Shown: positions 27,046 to 37,239, numbered from the stretch's first letter. The stretch: 64,000 nucleotides of DNA from Rhodospirillales bacterium (GCA_019634165.1 JAHQVT010000008.1:248001-312000), one strand, 5' to 3'. Notes: a model not told the origin generated them from the letters alone. Numbers and translations: made by a program.

Positions 27046-27783
27046 ATGTTCAAGCTAATTCGTCAGGAAATTGACGCGATGATTGCCCGCGACCCTGCGG
27101 CACGCTCCCGGTTGGAGATCGCGCTCTGTTATCCGGCGTTTCATGCAATCATGGGATATCGTTGCACGCACTGGCTTTGGGAACGTGGTTTTCGAATCAC
27201 TTCGCGCTTCCTTTCGCAGATTATGCGCTGGCTGACAGGGATTGAAATTCATCCCGGTGCCAAAATCGGCAAAAGGTTCTTTATCGATCATGGCATGGGT
27301 GTCGTGATTGGTGAAACCGCCGAGATTGGCGATGACGTGACCTTGTATCAAGGGGTCACCCTTGGCGGGACGTCGCCCAGTGTAAATAGCGAAGGTCAGC
27401 GTGGCCTGAAACGTCACCCAACTCTTGAAGACGGGGTGATTGTTGGGTCCGGCGCTCAAATCCTAGGTCCGTTCACGGTCCGTAAAAACGCCCGCGTTGG
27501 GGGCAATGCGGTTGTGTTGTCCGAAGTGCCCGAAGGGGCAACCGTAGTTGGTATCCCGGCCAAGATCGTGCGCCGCGAGGCAGATGATCGTTTCTGTGCC
27601 TATGGTACGCCGCTTGGCGATCTGCCTGATCCGGTGGCGCGCGCACTTGAAGAACTTGGCCGTGAAGTTAAAACTCTGCGTGAGCAGGTCGGCGCACTTG
27701 AAGTCGAAAAAATAGGTGCTGCTGATAAAACAGCAGGCGACGTTGCGCCGGATAAGCCGCGCATCGTTGCATCATCTGAATAA
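27046..27783 (+). CDS. cysE: Serine O-acetyltransferase
   Basis: Makes O-acetylserine, the precursor of cysteine. The left-handed beta-helix of hexapeptide repeats is clear (HGMGVVIGETAEIGDDVTLYQGVTLGG). I start at ATG 27046 (MFKLIRQEIDAM), which fits short CysE/EpsC-type enzymes; GTG at 27034 would add four residues. The C-terminus has a helical tail (ALEELGREVKTLREQV). First gene after the IscR-type promoter and 90 bases before iscR, so cysteine supply is tied to Fe-S demand. Confidence 0.93.
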   Translation: MFKLIRQEIDAMIARDPAARSRLEIALCYPAFHAIMGYRCTHWLWERGFRITSRFLSQIMRWLTGIEIHPGAKIGKRFFIDHGMGVVIGETAEIGDDVTLYQGVTLGGTSPSVNSEGQRGLKRHPTLEDGVIVGSGAQILGPFTVRKNARVGGNAVVLSEVPEGATVVGIPAKIVRREADDRFCAYGTPLGDLPDPVARALEELGREVKTLREQVGALEVEKIGAADKTAGDVAPDKPRIVASSE

Positions 27784-27873
27784 GTTTGGCGCGCATCGCG
27801 CAACAAGAATGAACAGCCCGCTGTCAGGTTTGCAAACCAGCATGGCCGGGGCAGCAAGGCAGGAGGACGCACC

Positions 27874-28356
27874 GTGAAGCTGAGTACAAAAGGCCGCTAT
27901 GCCGTGATGGCGATGGTCGATCTCGCTGAAAGCAGCAAGGACCGACCGGTCGCACTTGCCGATATTGCGGACCGTCAGGAAATTTCGTTGTCTTATCTTG
28001 AGCAGTTGTTTGGCAAATTGCGCAAAGGTGGACTGGTTCGTTCCGTGCGTGGTCCGGGTGGTGGATATCTTTTAGCCCGGACGGCCGTTGAGACCCGCGT
28101 GGCCGATGTTATTTTGGCCGTCGATGAGCCAATCCGTGCGACCCGCTGTAAATCCGGTTCGCCAAAGGGCTGCAAGGCAAATCAAGGCCGTTGCCAAACC
28201 CATGAATTGTGGGAAGAACTTGGCAATCAGATTTACCTTTATCTGGCGTCGGTCAGTCTTGCAGACGTCGTAGATCGTAATGTTGCCGGGACACTTCGGG
28301 CGTTCCCGGCGAAAACAACGCAAATAGAAGAGCCGTCACAGGTTGCGGCACAGTAA
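27874..28356 (+). CDS. iscR: Fe-S cluster regulator IscR (Rrf2 family)
   Basis: Winged-helix regulator that senses [2Fe-2S] status and represses the isc operon when loaded. The N-terminal HTH is MKLSTKGRYAVMAMVDLA to about residue 70. Cluster ligands are Cys92, Cys100, Cys107 and His110 (RCKSGSPKGC, then CQTH); the spacing between the first two Cys is wider than in E. coli. GTG start with AGGAGG upstream. 160 aa, the usual size. Confidence 0.94.
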   Translation: MKLSTKGRYAVMAMVDLAESSKDRPVALADIADRQEISLSYLEQLFGKLRKGGLVRSVRGPGGGYLLARTAVETRVADVILAVDEPIRATRCKSGSPKGCKANQGRCQTHELWEELGNQIYLYLASVSLADVVDRNVAGTLRAFPAKTTQIEEPSQVAAQ

Positions 28357-28405
28357 ATGCTGCTCTATATCGAGGGTAGTTGCGAATAAGGATGAATACA
28401 AACTG

Positions 28406-29533
28406 ATGGCCGAACAGGTTTATCTCGACTACAACGCAAGCGCGCCGCTGTGCAATGAAGCACGGCAGGCCATGATCGCTGCGATGGATGTTGCAGGTAA
28501 TCCGTCATCAGTTCATGCCAGTGGCCGTGCTGCCCGTAAGATTGTTGATCATGCACGCCGGACGATTGCCGAATTGGTCGGGGGTGATTCAGAACGGATC
28601 ATTTTTACCAGCGGCGGGACCGAGGCCAATAATCTGGCGCTGAATGGTTTGGAAGATGTCACTGTCTTTACCAGTGCGACCGAACATCCTTCGGTGATCG
28701 AAGGGCGGGTGGATGCAAAACGTATCCCGGTTGATGGCAATGGCGTGATTGATTTGGCGGCCCTTGAAAAGATGCTTCAAGAGGCATCAGAGGCCGGGCA
28801 GAAAGTTCTGGTTTCGGTCATGCTGGCCAATAATGAAACTGGTGTGATCCAGCCGGTGGCAAAGATTGGTTTGCTGGCGCGAGAATACGGCGCAAAGGTC
28901 CATTGTGACGCCGTGCAGGCGCTGGGACGGATGCCGGTGGATATGGGCCGCTTGTTGGTTGATATGGTGTCGATTTCGGCCCATAAGATCGGCGGGCCGA
29001 AAGGAATAGGTGCCTTGGCGATTGCGCCCGGTGTGATGCTGGTGCCGCAGATCCGAGGTGGCGGACAGGAAAAATACCGCCGTGGTGGTACGGAAAACGT
29101 TCTGGGTATTGCAGGCTTTGCTGCCGCTGCCCAACGGGCGGACACCAACATGGCGAAGATGGCGATTATCGCGGCAATGCGCGATCGCCTTGAAATGGAA
29201 TTGGCGTCAGAAGCTCCTGAGCTTTTGATTGCTGGTAAGGGAACGGAGCGACTGGTGAATACAAGTTGCCTGATCTTGCCGGGAATGCCTGGGGAAACTC
29301 AGGTCATGGCATTGGATTTGGCGGGTGTTGCAATCAGTTCGGGATCAGCCTGTTCGTCAGGCAAGGTACGTGAAAGCCACGTGCTTAAGGAAATGGGAGT
29401 ATCCGACGCCGGATCGGCCATCAGGGTCAGTCTGGGATTGGAAACAACCGACGAAGATATCGATACGTTTATCCGAGTTTGGAGCCGGATGAGGGGCAAT
29501 GCAGCGCGTAAGAAAGCGCGTCACGCTGCCTGA
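28406..29533 (+). CDS. Cysteine desulfurase paralogue, class V (NifS/IscS-like)
   Basis: PLP enzyme taking sulfur from cysteine. VYLDYNASAPLCNEA opens the fold, SAHKIGGPKG holds the PLP lysine, and SSGSACSSG holds the sulfur-accepting Cys. The start at 28406 fits the homologous N-terminus; an earlier in-frame ATG at 28343 overlaps iscR and is unlikely. 375 aa. It lies between iscR and the true iscS and is clearly diverged from it; it may serve a separate sulfur acceptor. Confidence 0.88.
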   Translation: MAEQVYLDYNASAPLCNEARQAMIAAMDVAGNPSSVHASGRAARKIVDHARRTIAELVGGDSERIIFTSGGTEANNLALNGLEDVTVFTSATEHPSVIEGRVDAKRIPVDGNGVIDLAALEKMLQEASEAGQKVLVSVMLANNETGVIQPVAKIGLLAREYGAKVHCDAVQALGRMPVDMGRLLVDMVSISAHKIGGPKGIGALAIAPGVMLVPQIRGGGQEKYRRGGTENVLGIAGFAAAAQRADTNMAKMAIIAAMRDRLEMELASEAPELLIAGKGTERLVNTSCLILPGMPGETQVMALDLAGVAISSGSACSSGKVRESHVLKEMGVSDAGSAIRVSLGLETTDEDIDTFIRVWSRMRGNAARKKARHAA

Positions 29534-29562
29534 CAAGAGAGTGAGTGAGGAAGCCTTTAATT

Positions 29563-30786
29563 ATGAACGAGCTTAAAGCAAAGCCGATCTATCTGGACTA
29601 TCAGGCGACCACGCCGACCGACCCGCGTGTCGTCGAAGCGATGCTGCCATATTTCACCGAGAAATTTGGTAACCCGCATTCGCGCAACCATAGCTTTGGC
29701 TGGGAAGCCGAAGACGCGGTTGAAGTCGCACGTGGACAGGTTGCGAAGATCATCGGTGCAAGTGCGAAGGAAGTGATCTTTACTTCTGGTGCGACTGAAT
29801 CGAACAACCTCGCACTTAAAGGTGTGATGAAGTTCTATGGCAAGAAAAAGCCGCACATGATCACGGTCGTAACCGAGCATAAATGCGTGCTCGACAGTGC
29901 CCGCCACCTTGAACAGGAAGGTTACAAAGTGACCTATCTTGGCGTTAAGGAAAACGGCCTGATTGACCTTGAAGAACTTAAAGCTGCGATCACGGATGAA
30001 ACCGCACTTGTTTCCGTCATGGGCGTAAACAATGAAATCGGTGTGATCCAGCCGCTTAAGGAAATCGGCGCCATCTGCCGCGAACGCAAAGTGTTCTTCC
30101 ACACAGATTGCGCACAGGCTGTTGGCAAGATTGACCTTGATGTCGAAGACATGAACATCGACCTGATGTCGATTTCTGGCCACAAAATCTATGGCCCGAA
30201 AGGCATTGGTGCATTGTACGTGCGTCGTCGTCCGCGTGTTCGCGTCATTGCCCAGATCACCGGTGGTGGTCAGGAACGTGGCATGCGTTCGGGTACGTTG
30301 CCGACCCCGTTGATCGTTGGTCTTGGTAAGGCATGTGATATTCTGTCAAACGAAATGGCAGAAGAAAACGCCCGTATCAAAGAACTGCGTGACTACACCC
30401 TGCAGCGTTTCCGCGATCGTTTGGATGACATCTACCTTAATGGTGATGAAGAAGCCCGCGTTTGTGGCAACCTCAATGTTTCCTTTGCCTATGTAGAAGG
30501 TGAAAGCCTTCAGATGGACATCAAGAACATTGCGGTTTCGTCCGGTTCAGCTTGTACGTCGGCATCGCTTGAGCCGTCTTACGTGCTGCGTGCGCTCGGT
30601 GTTGACGAAGAACTCGCCCATACTTCGCTTCGTATCGGTATTGGCCGTTACACCACCAAGGAAGAACTCGACGAGGCAATTGATTCGATCAGTACCGCTG
30701 TCGAGCGCCTGCGTGAGATGAGCCCGCTTTGGGAAATGGCCCAGGAAGGCATCGACATCAAGTCGATCGAGTGGGCTGAGCACTAA
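29563..30786 (+). CDS. iscS: Cysteine desulfurase IscS
   Basis: Main sulfur donor for Fe-S assembly and tRNA thiolation. [16 protein letters not shown] start, [11 protein letters not shown], the PLP lysine in [13 protein letters not shown] and the mobile-loop Cys in [16 protein letters not shown] are all as in IscS, as is the C-terminal [18 protein letters not shown] used in partner binding. 407 aa from ATG 29563. Followed by iscU after 75 bases. Confidence 0.96.
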   Translation: MNELKAKPIYLDYQATTPTDPRVVEAMLPYFTEKFGNPHSRNHSFGWEAEDAVEVARGQVAKIIGASAKEVIFTSGATESNNLALKGVMKFYGKKKPHMITVVTEHKCVLDSARHLEQEGYKVTYLGVKENGLIDLEELKAAITDETALVSVMGVNNEIGVIQPLKEIGAICRERKVFFHTDCAQAVGKIDLDVEDMNIDLMSISGHKIYGPKGIGALYVRRRPRVRVIAQITGGGQERGMRSGTLPTPLIVGLGKACDILSNEMAEENARIKELRDYTLQRFRDRLDDIYLNGDEEARVCGNLNVSFAYVEGESLQMDIKNIAVSSGSACTSASLEPSYVLRALGVDEELAHTSLRIGIGRYTTKEELDEAIDSISTAVERLREMSPLWEMAQEGIDIKSIEWAEH

Positions 30787-30861
30787 GAACGACTGACGAC
30801 GACTTATCGACGTATTTCATCTCGTGAGAGAGACACTGGACTTTTAGGAAGGATTCCTATC

Positions 30862-31260
30862 ATGGCTTATAGTGAAAAACTGATCGACCATTACGAAAAC
30901 CCGCGTAACGTTGGTTCGATGGACAAAAATGAATCGTTCGTCGGAACCGGTCTTGTCGGTGCACCGGCCTGTGGCGACGTGATGAAGCTGCAGATCAAAG
31001 TGACCCCGGAAGGGATCATTGAAGATGCAAAGTTCAAGACCTTTGGTTGCGGTTCGGCGATTGCGTCGAGCTCGCTGATCACCGAATGGGTCAAAGGCAA
31101 GTCGCTTGACGAAGCAGGTGCGATCAAAAACTCGCAGATTGCAGAAGAACTCGCACTTCCGCCGGTTAAAATTCACTGCTCGATCTTGGCAGAAGACGCC
31201 ATCAAAGCAGCGATCAGCGACTATAAATCCAAAAACGGTGCTGCAGACGCTGCTGAATAA
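30862..31260 (+). CDS. iscU: Fe-S scaffold protein IscU
   Basis: Scaffold on which the [2Fe-2S] cluster is assembled. The three conserved Cys are in GAPACGDVMKL, KTFGCGSAIASS and KIHCSILAED. The LPPVK segment recognised by HscA is present (ALPPVKIHC). 132 aa. AGGAAGG precedes the ATG. Confidence 0.97.
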   Translation: MAYSEKLIDHYENPRNVGSMDKNESFVGTGLVGAPACGDVMKLQIKVTPEGIIEDAKFKTFGCGSAIASSSLITEWVKGKSLDEAGAIKNSQIAEELALPPVKIHCSILAEDAIKAAISDYKSKNGAADAAE

Positions 31261-31304
31261 GCAGCGTCTCTACCGCTTCGTTTTCGGAAATTTGGGAGAA
31301 TACA

Positions 31305-31646
31305 ATGGCTCTACCGTCACCGATTTCTGTCACACCGACTGCGCTTGATCACATCAAGGCGTTGCTCGATAGTCGTGGGAAACCTTCGCACGGCATTCGG
31401 CTTGGTGTGCGCAGTAAAGGGTGTTCGGGCCTGTCTTACACGCTTGAATACGCTGACGATGCCAGTGGCTTCGAAGAAGTAGTCGAGCTGAAAGACGGCG
31501 TGAAACTCCTGATCGACCCAAAAGCCATGATGTTCGTGCTTGGAACGGAAATGGATTACGAGGTCAATACGATGGAAGAAGGTTTCGTATTCCGTAACCC
31601 CAACGAAAAGGGTCGTTGTGGGTGTGGTGAATCCTTCCACGTCTGA
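31305..31646 (+). CDS. iscA: A-type Fe-S carrier IscA
   Basis: Fe-S carrier passing clusters to target proteins. The three ligand Cys are in SKGCSGLSY and RCGCGESF. At 113 aa it has the usual size. The last gene before the 136-base gap that splits the operon. Confidence 0.94.
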   Translation: MALPSPISVTPTALDHIKALLDSRGKPSHGIRLGVRSKGCSGLSYTLEYADDASGFEEVVELKDGVKLLIDPKAMMFVLGTEMDYEVNTMEEGFVFRNPNEKGRCGCGESFHV

Positions 31647-31679
31647 TCAGGCCGGGCTTTCCCTGCTTTCTGTTTGGTA

Positions 31680-31707
31680 ATGGCCCCGGTTTAATCGCCG
31701 GGGCCAT
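31680..31707 (+). other. Intercistronic hairpin between iscA and hscB
   Basis: ATGGCCCCGG, an 8-base loop, CCGGGGCCAT: a perfect 10-bp GC-rich stem with no T-run after it. Likely an mRNA stability or processing element, or a weak attenuator, separating cysE-iscA from hscBA-fdx-iscX. Confidence 0.65.
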
Positions 31708-31782
31708 CGCCTGAAAACCGTGGTCTGCGCATTAAAGTCGGCCACTTTTGTTCTGATTTATTTTTGTCTTTAATCCTCGGAA

Positions 31783-32412
31783 GTGCATAGCGTGAGCAAT
31801 ACAGACCATCCGGCACACAAGGTTTGCTGGTCCTGTAAGGGCCCGGTAGACGCAAGCGCGCTGTTTTGTGATACCTGCAACGCCATTCAGGCCCCCGGCC
31901 AGCTTGACCATTTTAAACGATTTGGTCTTACGCCTTCCTTTGTCCTTGATATAGACGCGATAGAAGCAACCTATCTCAAGCAGCAGCAATTGCTGCATCC
32001 TGACCGTTTTGCATCAAAATCAGGCCGCGAACAGGCGCTGTCATCGCAACAGGCCGCCAGCCTGAACGAGGCTTTTGAGACGCTTAAAAATCCGGTTTCA
32101 CGTGCACATTACATGCTGCGTCTGGCCGGGATCGAACCCGAGGGTGGCGAAGGCCATACGGTGAATGATCCTGAACTTCTGATGGAAGCGATGGAAATGC
32201 GCGAAGCGCTTCATGACGCCGCAGATAAAGGCACGATTGATGCGATGATCAAGGATACCCGTAAACAGGCGCGTGCCTGTGAAGCAGACCTTGGTGATGC
32301 GCTGGCATCCAATGCCTTTGACACGGCCAAAAAACTGACCACCCGTCTAAGATACCTGATGAAAATGACCGAGGAAGCGCGCGCGAAGAAGTCGCGCCTT
32401 GCCGCTGCCTGA
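31783..32412 (+). CDS. hscB: J-domain co-chaperone HscB with N-terminal zinc-finger
   Basis: Partner of HscA that delivers IscU to the chaperone. The J domain has the HPD motif (LLHPDRFASK, about residue 72) and a C-terminal helical bundle binding IscU. Ahead of it sits a tetracysteine motif CWSC...CDTC (Cys15, 18, 29, 32), resembling the N-terminal metal site of mitochondrial HSC20 and absent from the E. coli protein. Start is GTG 31783, or GTG 31792 nine bases later. 209 aa. Confidence 0.9.
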   Translation: MHSVSNTDHPAHKVCWSCKGPVDASALFCDTCNAIQAPGQLDHFKRFGLTPSFVLDIDAIEATYLKQQQLLHPDRFASKSGREQALSSQQAASLNEAFETLKNPVSRAHYMLRLAGIEPEGGEGHTVNDPELLMEAMEMREALHDAADKGTIDAMIKDTRKQARACEADLGDALASNAFDTAKKLTTRLRYLMKMTEEARAKKSRLAAA

Positions 32413-32459
32413 TCATATAGGGGCACTTTAATTGCCCTTAAAAATAACGGATAGAATTC

Positions 32460-34358
32460 ATGGCCCTGCTTAAAATCCACGAACCGGGTGAAACGCCGCT
32501 TCCCCACGAAGACGAGCGCCAGATCGCCGTCGGCATTGACCTTGGGACCACCAACTCGGTCGTTGCGATTTCACGCGAAGAAAAACCCGAAGTCCTGCGC
32601 GATAAATCCGGTGGCAATGCGATTGTCCCGTCTGTTGTTTATTACGGCGAAGACACCCCCATCGTTGGCGAAGCAGCCCGCGATCACATCAATACCGATG
32701 CAAGTCGGGTTGTGTCTTCGGTCAAACGCCTGATGGGGCGTGGCCTTGAAGATGTAAAACTGGTCGCAGGCACCCTGCCTTATGACGTCGAAATCCCGGA
32801 AAAATCCGAAACCGACAATGGCGAACCGATGATGGTGCGCCTTAATGTCGGGAACCGCGTTTTGACCCCGGTTGAAGTATCGGCCGATATCCTGCGCGCC
32901 TTGCGCGCACGGGCCGAAGAAAGCCTTGATCAGCCGGTTGAAAAGGCCGTGATTACGGTTCCGGCTTATTTCGACGATGGCGCGCGCACCGCAACCAAGG
33001 ATGCCGCCAAACTGGCCGGGATCGAAGTCCTGCGTCTGGTTAATGAACCGACTGCTGCGGCCTTGGCTTATGGCCTTGATAACGGGGTAGAGGGGCTTTA
33101 TGCCGTTTATGACCTTGGCGGTGGGACGTTTGATATATCCCTTTTGAAAATGCAAAAGGGCGTTTTCCAAGTTAAGGCGACCGGCGGGGATGCCGCGCTT
33201 GGCGGGGATGATTTTGATCATACCATTGCCGAATATCTTCTGGCGGAGCGCAAAGAAGGCGGTGCATCTGATGCGCTTGATGCATCGGATGCCAAGCGCC
33301 TGTTGAAAACCGCGCGGAAAGTCAAAGAAGGCCTGACTGATCAGGATGCGGTCGAGGTTGCTGTTGCGCTGAATGGCGTGGAAACGACCCACACGGTCAC
33401 CCGTGATGTGTTTGAAGCCATGATTGCCAAGCTGGTAACACGCACCGCAACCATCACCGAACAGGTTCTTGATGATGCCGATGTGTTGCCAGAAGACGTC
33501 AAAGGCGTTGTTTTGGTTGGTGGGTCTACCCGTGTGCCAGCGGTGCGCAAGGCCGTGGCGGATCTGTTTGAACAAGAACCGCTTTCCGATATTGACCCGG
33601 ATGAAGTCGTTGCCCTTGGTGCCGCCCTTCAGGCCGAAGCACTAACCGGTGGGTCTGATAACCTTCTGTTGGATGTCACACCACTGTCGCTTGGTTTGGA
33701 AACCATGGGCGGGATTGTTGAAAAGGTCATTGACCGCAACACTCCAATTCCAGTGTCCAAGGCCCAAGAATTCACCACCTATCAGGATGGTCAGTCGGCC
33801 ATGATGATCCATGTGGTGCAGGGCGAACGCGAAATGGTCGATCAATGCCGATCGCTGGCGCGGTTTGCGCTAACCGGTATTCCATCAATGGCAGCAGGGG
33901 CTGCGCGTATTCGTGTGCAGTTCAATGTTGATGCCGATGGTTTGTTGACCGTATCGGCCCGCGAAGAAACCACCGGTGTCGAGCAGGAAGTTGCGGTTAA
34001 GCCGACCTATGGCATTAACGAAATTGATATGGCCAATATGCTGCGCGAAAGCATGATCCATGCCCGCGAAGATATGGAAATGCGCCTTTTGACCGAAGCA
34101 CGGGTGGAAGCACGCCGCAATATTTTGGCGGTGCGTGCGGCAATGGATGCGGACCGCGCATTGTTGACGCCTGAAGATGATCAAAACATTGCCGATGCGA
34201 TTGCCAAACTTGAAACGGCGATGGCGGGCGATGACCGTGATGTGGTGAATGAAGCTGCCGAAGCACTTGAAAATGCGTCGCGCCCATTTGCCGAAAGCCG
34301 AATGGATAGCCGGATACGTCAGGCGCTTGCCGGACAAAATGTAGACGAAGTGAACTAA
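32460..34358 (+). CDS. hscA: Fe-S Hsp70 chaperone HscA
   Basis: Specialised Hsp70 that, with HscB, releases clusters from Isc[15 protein letters not shown] (phosphate 1), [12 protein letters not shown] (phosphate 2) and [17 protein letters not shown] (adenosine motif) define the ATPase; the substrate-binding domain with [14 protein letters not shown] follows. 632 aa, normal for HscA. About 50 bases after hscB. Confidence 0.96.
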   Translation: MALLKIHEPGETPLPHEDERQIAVGIDLGTTNSVVAISREEKPEVLRDKSGGNAIVPSVVYYGEDTPIVGEAARDHINTDASRVVSSVKRLMGRGLEDVKLVAGTLPYDVEIPEKSETDNGEPMMVRLNVGNRVLTPVEVSADILRALRARAEESLDQPVEKAVITVPAYFDDGARTATKDAAKLAGIEVLRLVNEPTAAALAYGLDNGVEGLYAVYDLGGGTFDISLLKMQKGVFQVKATGGDAALGGDDFDHTIAEYLLAERKEGGASDALDASDAKRLLKTARKVKEGLTDQDAVEVAVALNGVETTHTVTRDVFEAMIAKLVTRTATITEQVLDDADVLPEDVKGVVLVGGSTRVPAVRKAVADLFEQEPLSDIDPDEVVALGAALQAEALTGGSDNLLLDVTPLSLGLETMGGIVEKVIDRNTPIPVSKAQEFTTYQDGQSAMMIHVVQGEREMVDQCRSLARFALTGIPSMAAGAARIRVQFNVDADGLLTVSAREETTGVEQEVAVKPTYGINEIDMANMLRESMIHAREDMEMRLLTEARVEARRNILAVRAAMDADRALLTPEDDQNIADAIAKLETAMAGDDRDVVNEAAEALENASRPFAESRMDSRIRQALAGQNVDEVN

Positions 34359-34504
34359 AAGATAACCGGCCTAATTGACAAACCGGCCACTTGCGGCGAT
34401 TGTCCCGTTCAACCGCCAAAGGTCAGGTCGGACACAGCGTCTTGTCACAGGCAAGGCGTTAAACAGAGATCGAACAAAAAGTATTACCGAGGAGAAAGGC
34501 ACAG

Positions 34505-34840
34505 ATGCCTAAGATCATTTTTGTTGAGCCCGATGGCACCGAAAAGGAATTCGAAGTCGCCGACGGCCTGTCCGTTCTGGAAGCCGCCCATAAAAACGGC
34601 GTTGACCTTGAAGGCGCTTGCGAAGGTTCGCTGGCTTGCTCGACCTGCCATGTTGTTCTGGACGAAGACTGGTTTGATAAACTTGACGAGCCGTCTGAAG
34701 ATGAAGAAGACATGCTTGACCTTGCTTTCGGCCTGACCGAGACGTCGCGTCTTGGCTGCCAGATCATTATGAGCGACGAGTTGGATGGTCTGCGCGTTAA
34801 GCTGCCGGCTGCGACCCGTAACATGATGGTCGATAAGTAA
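34505..34840 (+). CDS. fdx: Isc-type [2Fe-2S] ferredoxin
   Basis: Adrenodoxin-like ferredoxin donating electrons during cluster assembly. Cluster ligands are Cys39, Cys45 and Cys48 ([14 protein letters not shown]) and Cys85 (RLGCQI). 111 aa. AGGAGAAAGG lies just before the ATG. 146 bases after hscA. Confidence 0.95.
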   Translation: MPKIIFVEPDGTEKEFEVADGLSVLEAAHKNGVDLEGACEGSLACSTCHVVLDEDWFDKLDEPSEDEEDMLDLAFGLTETSRLGCQIIMSDELDGLRVKLPAATRNMMVDK

Positions 34841-34899
34841 GTTTGACTTTGCTTTGACCGGGTGGGCACCCGCACGCCCCGGCACCAAAGGAGACGGAT

Positions 34900-35097
34900 A
34901 TGCGTTGGACAGATATTCAGGACATCGCGATCGAGCTTGAGGAAGCTCATCCTGAAAAGGATAACCTCAACCTTCGCTATACGGACCTGCATAAATGGGT
35001 TTGTGCGCTTGAAGGTTTCGAAGACGATCCCGAGAAGTCGAACGAAAAGATTCTCGAAGCCATCCAGATGGCTTGGATCGACGAACGCGAAGACTGA
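34900..35097 (+). CDS. iscX: IscX (YfhJ)
   Basis: A small acidic helical protein (65 aa) that binds IscS and modulates cluster assembly with iron. MRWTDIQDIAIELEEAHP and the DLHKWVCALEGFED segment are characteristic. AAAGGAG precedes the ATG. Last gene of the isc operon, 60 bases after fdx and closed by a terminator. Confidence 0.93.
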   Translation: MRWTDIQDIAIELEEAHPEKDNLNLRYTDLHKWVCALEGFEDDPEKSNEKILEAIQMAWIDERED

Positions 35098-35150
35098 TTT
35101 GACGGGGGTGTTGCGTGCGCCATGCGGAATGCACCCAGATCACGAAATAC

Positions 35151-35187
35151 CGGACCAGCTTGCATGATGTGGGCTGGTCCGTTTTTG
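35151..35187 (+). terminator. Terminator at the end of the isc operon
   Basis: CGGACCAGC (35151-35159), a 13-base loop, GCTGGTCCG, then TTTTTG. Perfect 9-bp stem. Confidence 0.88.
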
Positions 35188-35228
35188 TTTGAACGAAGAT
35201 GACCGCAAGAACAGTGCAGGGACCATCC

Positions 35229-35933
35229 ATGAGCCAGACCACGACCTTTACCGACATCATCCCGGCCGATAGCCTGTTTGGCAAATTGCGCGCCCGTGAA
35301 ACCGATGCATGGCAAAGCTATGTCGGCCATGATTTTATCAAACAGCTTGGCAATGGAACCCTGCCGCAAGCATCGTTCAAACATTACCTTATTCAGGATT
35401 ATTTGTTTCTGATCCAGTTTGCGCGCGCCTATGCGTTGGCGGTCTATAAGGCCGAAGATTTGCCCACCATGCGCCAGTTTTCGGCAACCGTGCATGCGAT
35501 CCTTGATATGGAAATGAACCTTCATCTTGAGTTTTGCCAAGAATGGGGGCTTTCGGAGGCCGATATTATCGCCCAGCCCGAAGCACGCGCGTGCGTTGCC
35601 TATACCCGCTATGTGCTTGATCGTGGGCTTCAGGGTGATGTGGTTGATCTTCAGGTTGCCTTGATGCCCTGTATGGTTGGCTATGCCGAGATTGCAAACC
35701 GCTTAATGGCAAGTTCTGATACTGTGCTTGACGGCAATCCATATCGGGCATGGATTGAAATGTATGCGTCTGATGAATTTCAGGACGTGGCAAAGGCCGA
35801 AATTGATCTGTTGGAACAGACCGCTGCCAAACGCGGCGGGCATGATCGGATGGATGGCCTTGCCCAAACCTTTGCCATGGCAAGCCGCCTTGAAGCCGAT
35901 TTCTGGCAGATGGGGCTTGATCTGGCAAAATAG
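35229..35933 (+). CDS. tenA: TenA-family aminopyrimidine aminohydrolase
   Basis: Thiaminase II fold; salvages the pyrimidine moiety of degraded thiamine. The conserved cysteine is in LMPCMVGYAEI, and early acidic/aromatic segments HDFIKQLGNGTLP and FKHYLIQDYLFL are typical. 234 aa from ATG 35229 (an in-frame ATG at 35199 lies just after the isc terminator). No TPP riboswitch is visible in the 130 bases upstream. Downstream of the isc terminator, so it has its own promoter. Confidence 0.9.
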   Translation: MSQTTTFTDIIPADSLFGKLRARETDAWQSYVGHDFIKQLGNGTLPQASFKHYLIQDYLFLIQFARAYALAVYKAEDLPTMRQFSATVHAILDMEMNLHLEFCQEWGLSEADIIAQPEARACVAYTRYVLDRGLQGDVVDLQVALMPCMVGYAEIANRLMASSDTVLDGNPYRAWIEMYASDEFQDVAKAEIDLLEQTAAKRGGHDRMDGLAQTFAMASRLEADFWQMGLDLAK

Positions 35934-36080
35934 GGACAATCCACGAATTTCGTGCAATTCGTCGCGTGTGGCCCTATATAAGCCCGAATAAACCGTCACG
36001 GGTGGCTTTGTGCCGCCCGTTGGCTATTGAGATCGAACTTCTTGTCGCTGCGGCCTTGACCCGCGGATGGGTGGGAAAAA

Positions 36081-37226
36081 ATGAACAGTCTTGGCTTTGA
36101 TAAAGCCCCTGAAGATACCCGTGTGGTTGTTGCCATGTCGGGTGGGGTGGATAGTTCCGCCGTTGCAGCCCTTCTGAAATCAGAAGGCTATGACGTGGTG
36201 GGCATAACGCTTCAGCTTTATGATATGGGTGCAAATGCACCGACCCGTGCGAAATCCTGCTGTGCCGGGCGTGACATCTATGATGCGCGCAAAGTGGCCG
36301 AGGATATCGACATTCCTTATTACGTGCTTGATTACGAATCACGCTTCCGCGAAGAAGTGATTGATGATTTTGCCGACAGCTATATGCGCGGCGAAACCCC
36401 GATCCCCTGCGTGAAATGCAATCAGACCGTCAAATTCCGCGATTTGCTTGAAACGTCCCACGATCTGGGTGCGGACTGCATGGCGACCGGCCATTATGTG
36501 CAGCGTAAACTGGGTGCCAATGGCCGGGCAGAATTGCACCGTGCCGCTGATCCTAACCGCGATCAAAGCTATTTCCTGTTTACCACCAAACAAGAACAGC
36601 TTGATTTCCTGCGCTTCCCGCTTGGCCATTTGATGAGCAAGGCCGAAACCCGTGCCTTGGCCGCAAAATTCGGCCTTGAAGTTGCCGATAAGCCCGACAG
36701 TCAGGACATTTGCTTTGTCCCGGATGGCAAATATGCCCGTCTGGTCGAACGCCTGCGCCCTGAGGCCGGTGAACCCGGCCAGATCGTTGATGTGGATGGC
36801 AATGTCATGGGCGATCACCGTGGGTTGATCCACTACACGGTCGGTCAGCGTCGTGGGCTTAACATCGGTGGCACGGCAGAACCGCTTTATGTCGTTAAAT
36901 TGGTGCCAGAAAAACGGCAGGTCATTGTCGGGCCAAAAGCTGCTTTGGCCAAAAAACACGTCTTTGTCCGCGAGCTGAACTGGCTTGATGGCGATCAGAT
37001 TGATGAAAACGGCGTTGAGGTCGAAGTCAAACTGCGTTCGGCCATGCAGCCGACCACGGCAACCATCTTCCCCGAAGCCACTGGCGAAGCCCGGATCGAG
37101 CTTCACGATGCCCAGTTTGGCATCGCACCGGGGCAGGCGGGCGTGTTCTATCAGGGCGAGCGCGTCCTTGGTGGCGGCTGGATCACCCGCGAAGAACTGA
37201 TCAGTGGTGCGGCGACTGCCGCCTGA
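36081..37226 (+). CDS. mnmA: tRNA-specific 2-thiouridylase
   Basis: Adds sulfur to U34 of tRNA-Lys, -Glu and -Gln, with IscS as sulfur source. PP-loop motif is [15 protein letters not shown]; the two catalytic Cys are in [10 protein letters not shown] and [14 protein letters not shown] is the tRNA-contact motif. 381 aa. Located shortly after the isc operon, a sensible place since sulfur relay begins at IscS. A TATATAAG at about 35973 may be the -10 of its promoter. Confidence 0.96.
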   Translation: MNSLGFDKAPEDTRVVVAMSGGVDSSAVAALLKSEGYDVVGITLQLYDMGANAPTRAKSCCAGRDIYDARKVAEDIDIPYYVLDYESRFREEVIDDFADSYMRGETPIPCVKCNQTVKFRDLLETSHDLGADCMATGHYVQRKLGANGRAELHRAADPNRDQSYFLFTTKQEQLDFLRFPLGHLMSKAETRALAAKFGLEVADKPDSQDICFVPDGKYARLVERLRPEAGEPGQIVDVDGNVMGDHRGLIHYTVGQRRGLNIGGTAEPLYVVKLVPEKRQVIVGPKAALAKKHVFVRELNWLDGDQIDENGVEVEVKLRSAMQPTTATIFPEATGEARIELHDAQFGIAPGQAGVFYQGERVLGGGWITREELISGAATAA

Positions 37227-37239
37227 TCAACGATTACGG

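Noticed and set aside
32571..33575. Minus-strand frame of 334 codons inside hscA
   Set aside because: Antisense shadow of a conserved Hsp70.
34359..34400. Hairpin terminator between hscA and fdx
   Set aside because: The two AACCGGCC copies are direct, not inverted, repeats; no stable stem with T-run.
35098..35228. Possible TPP riboswitch before tenA
   Set aside because: Only the isc operon terminator hairpin is present; no thi-box-like sequence found by eye.
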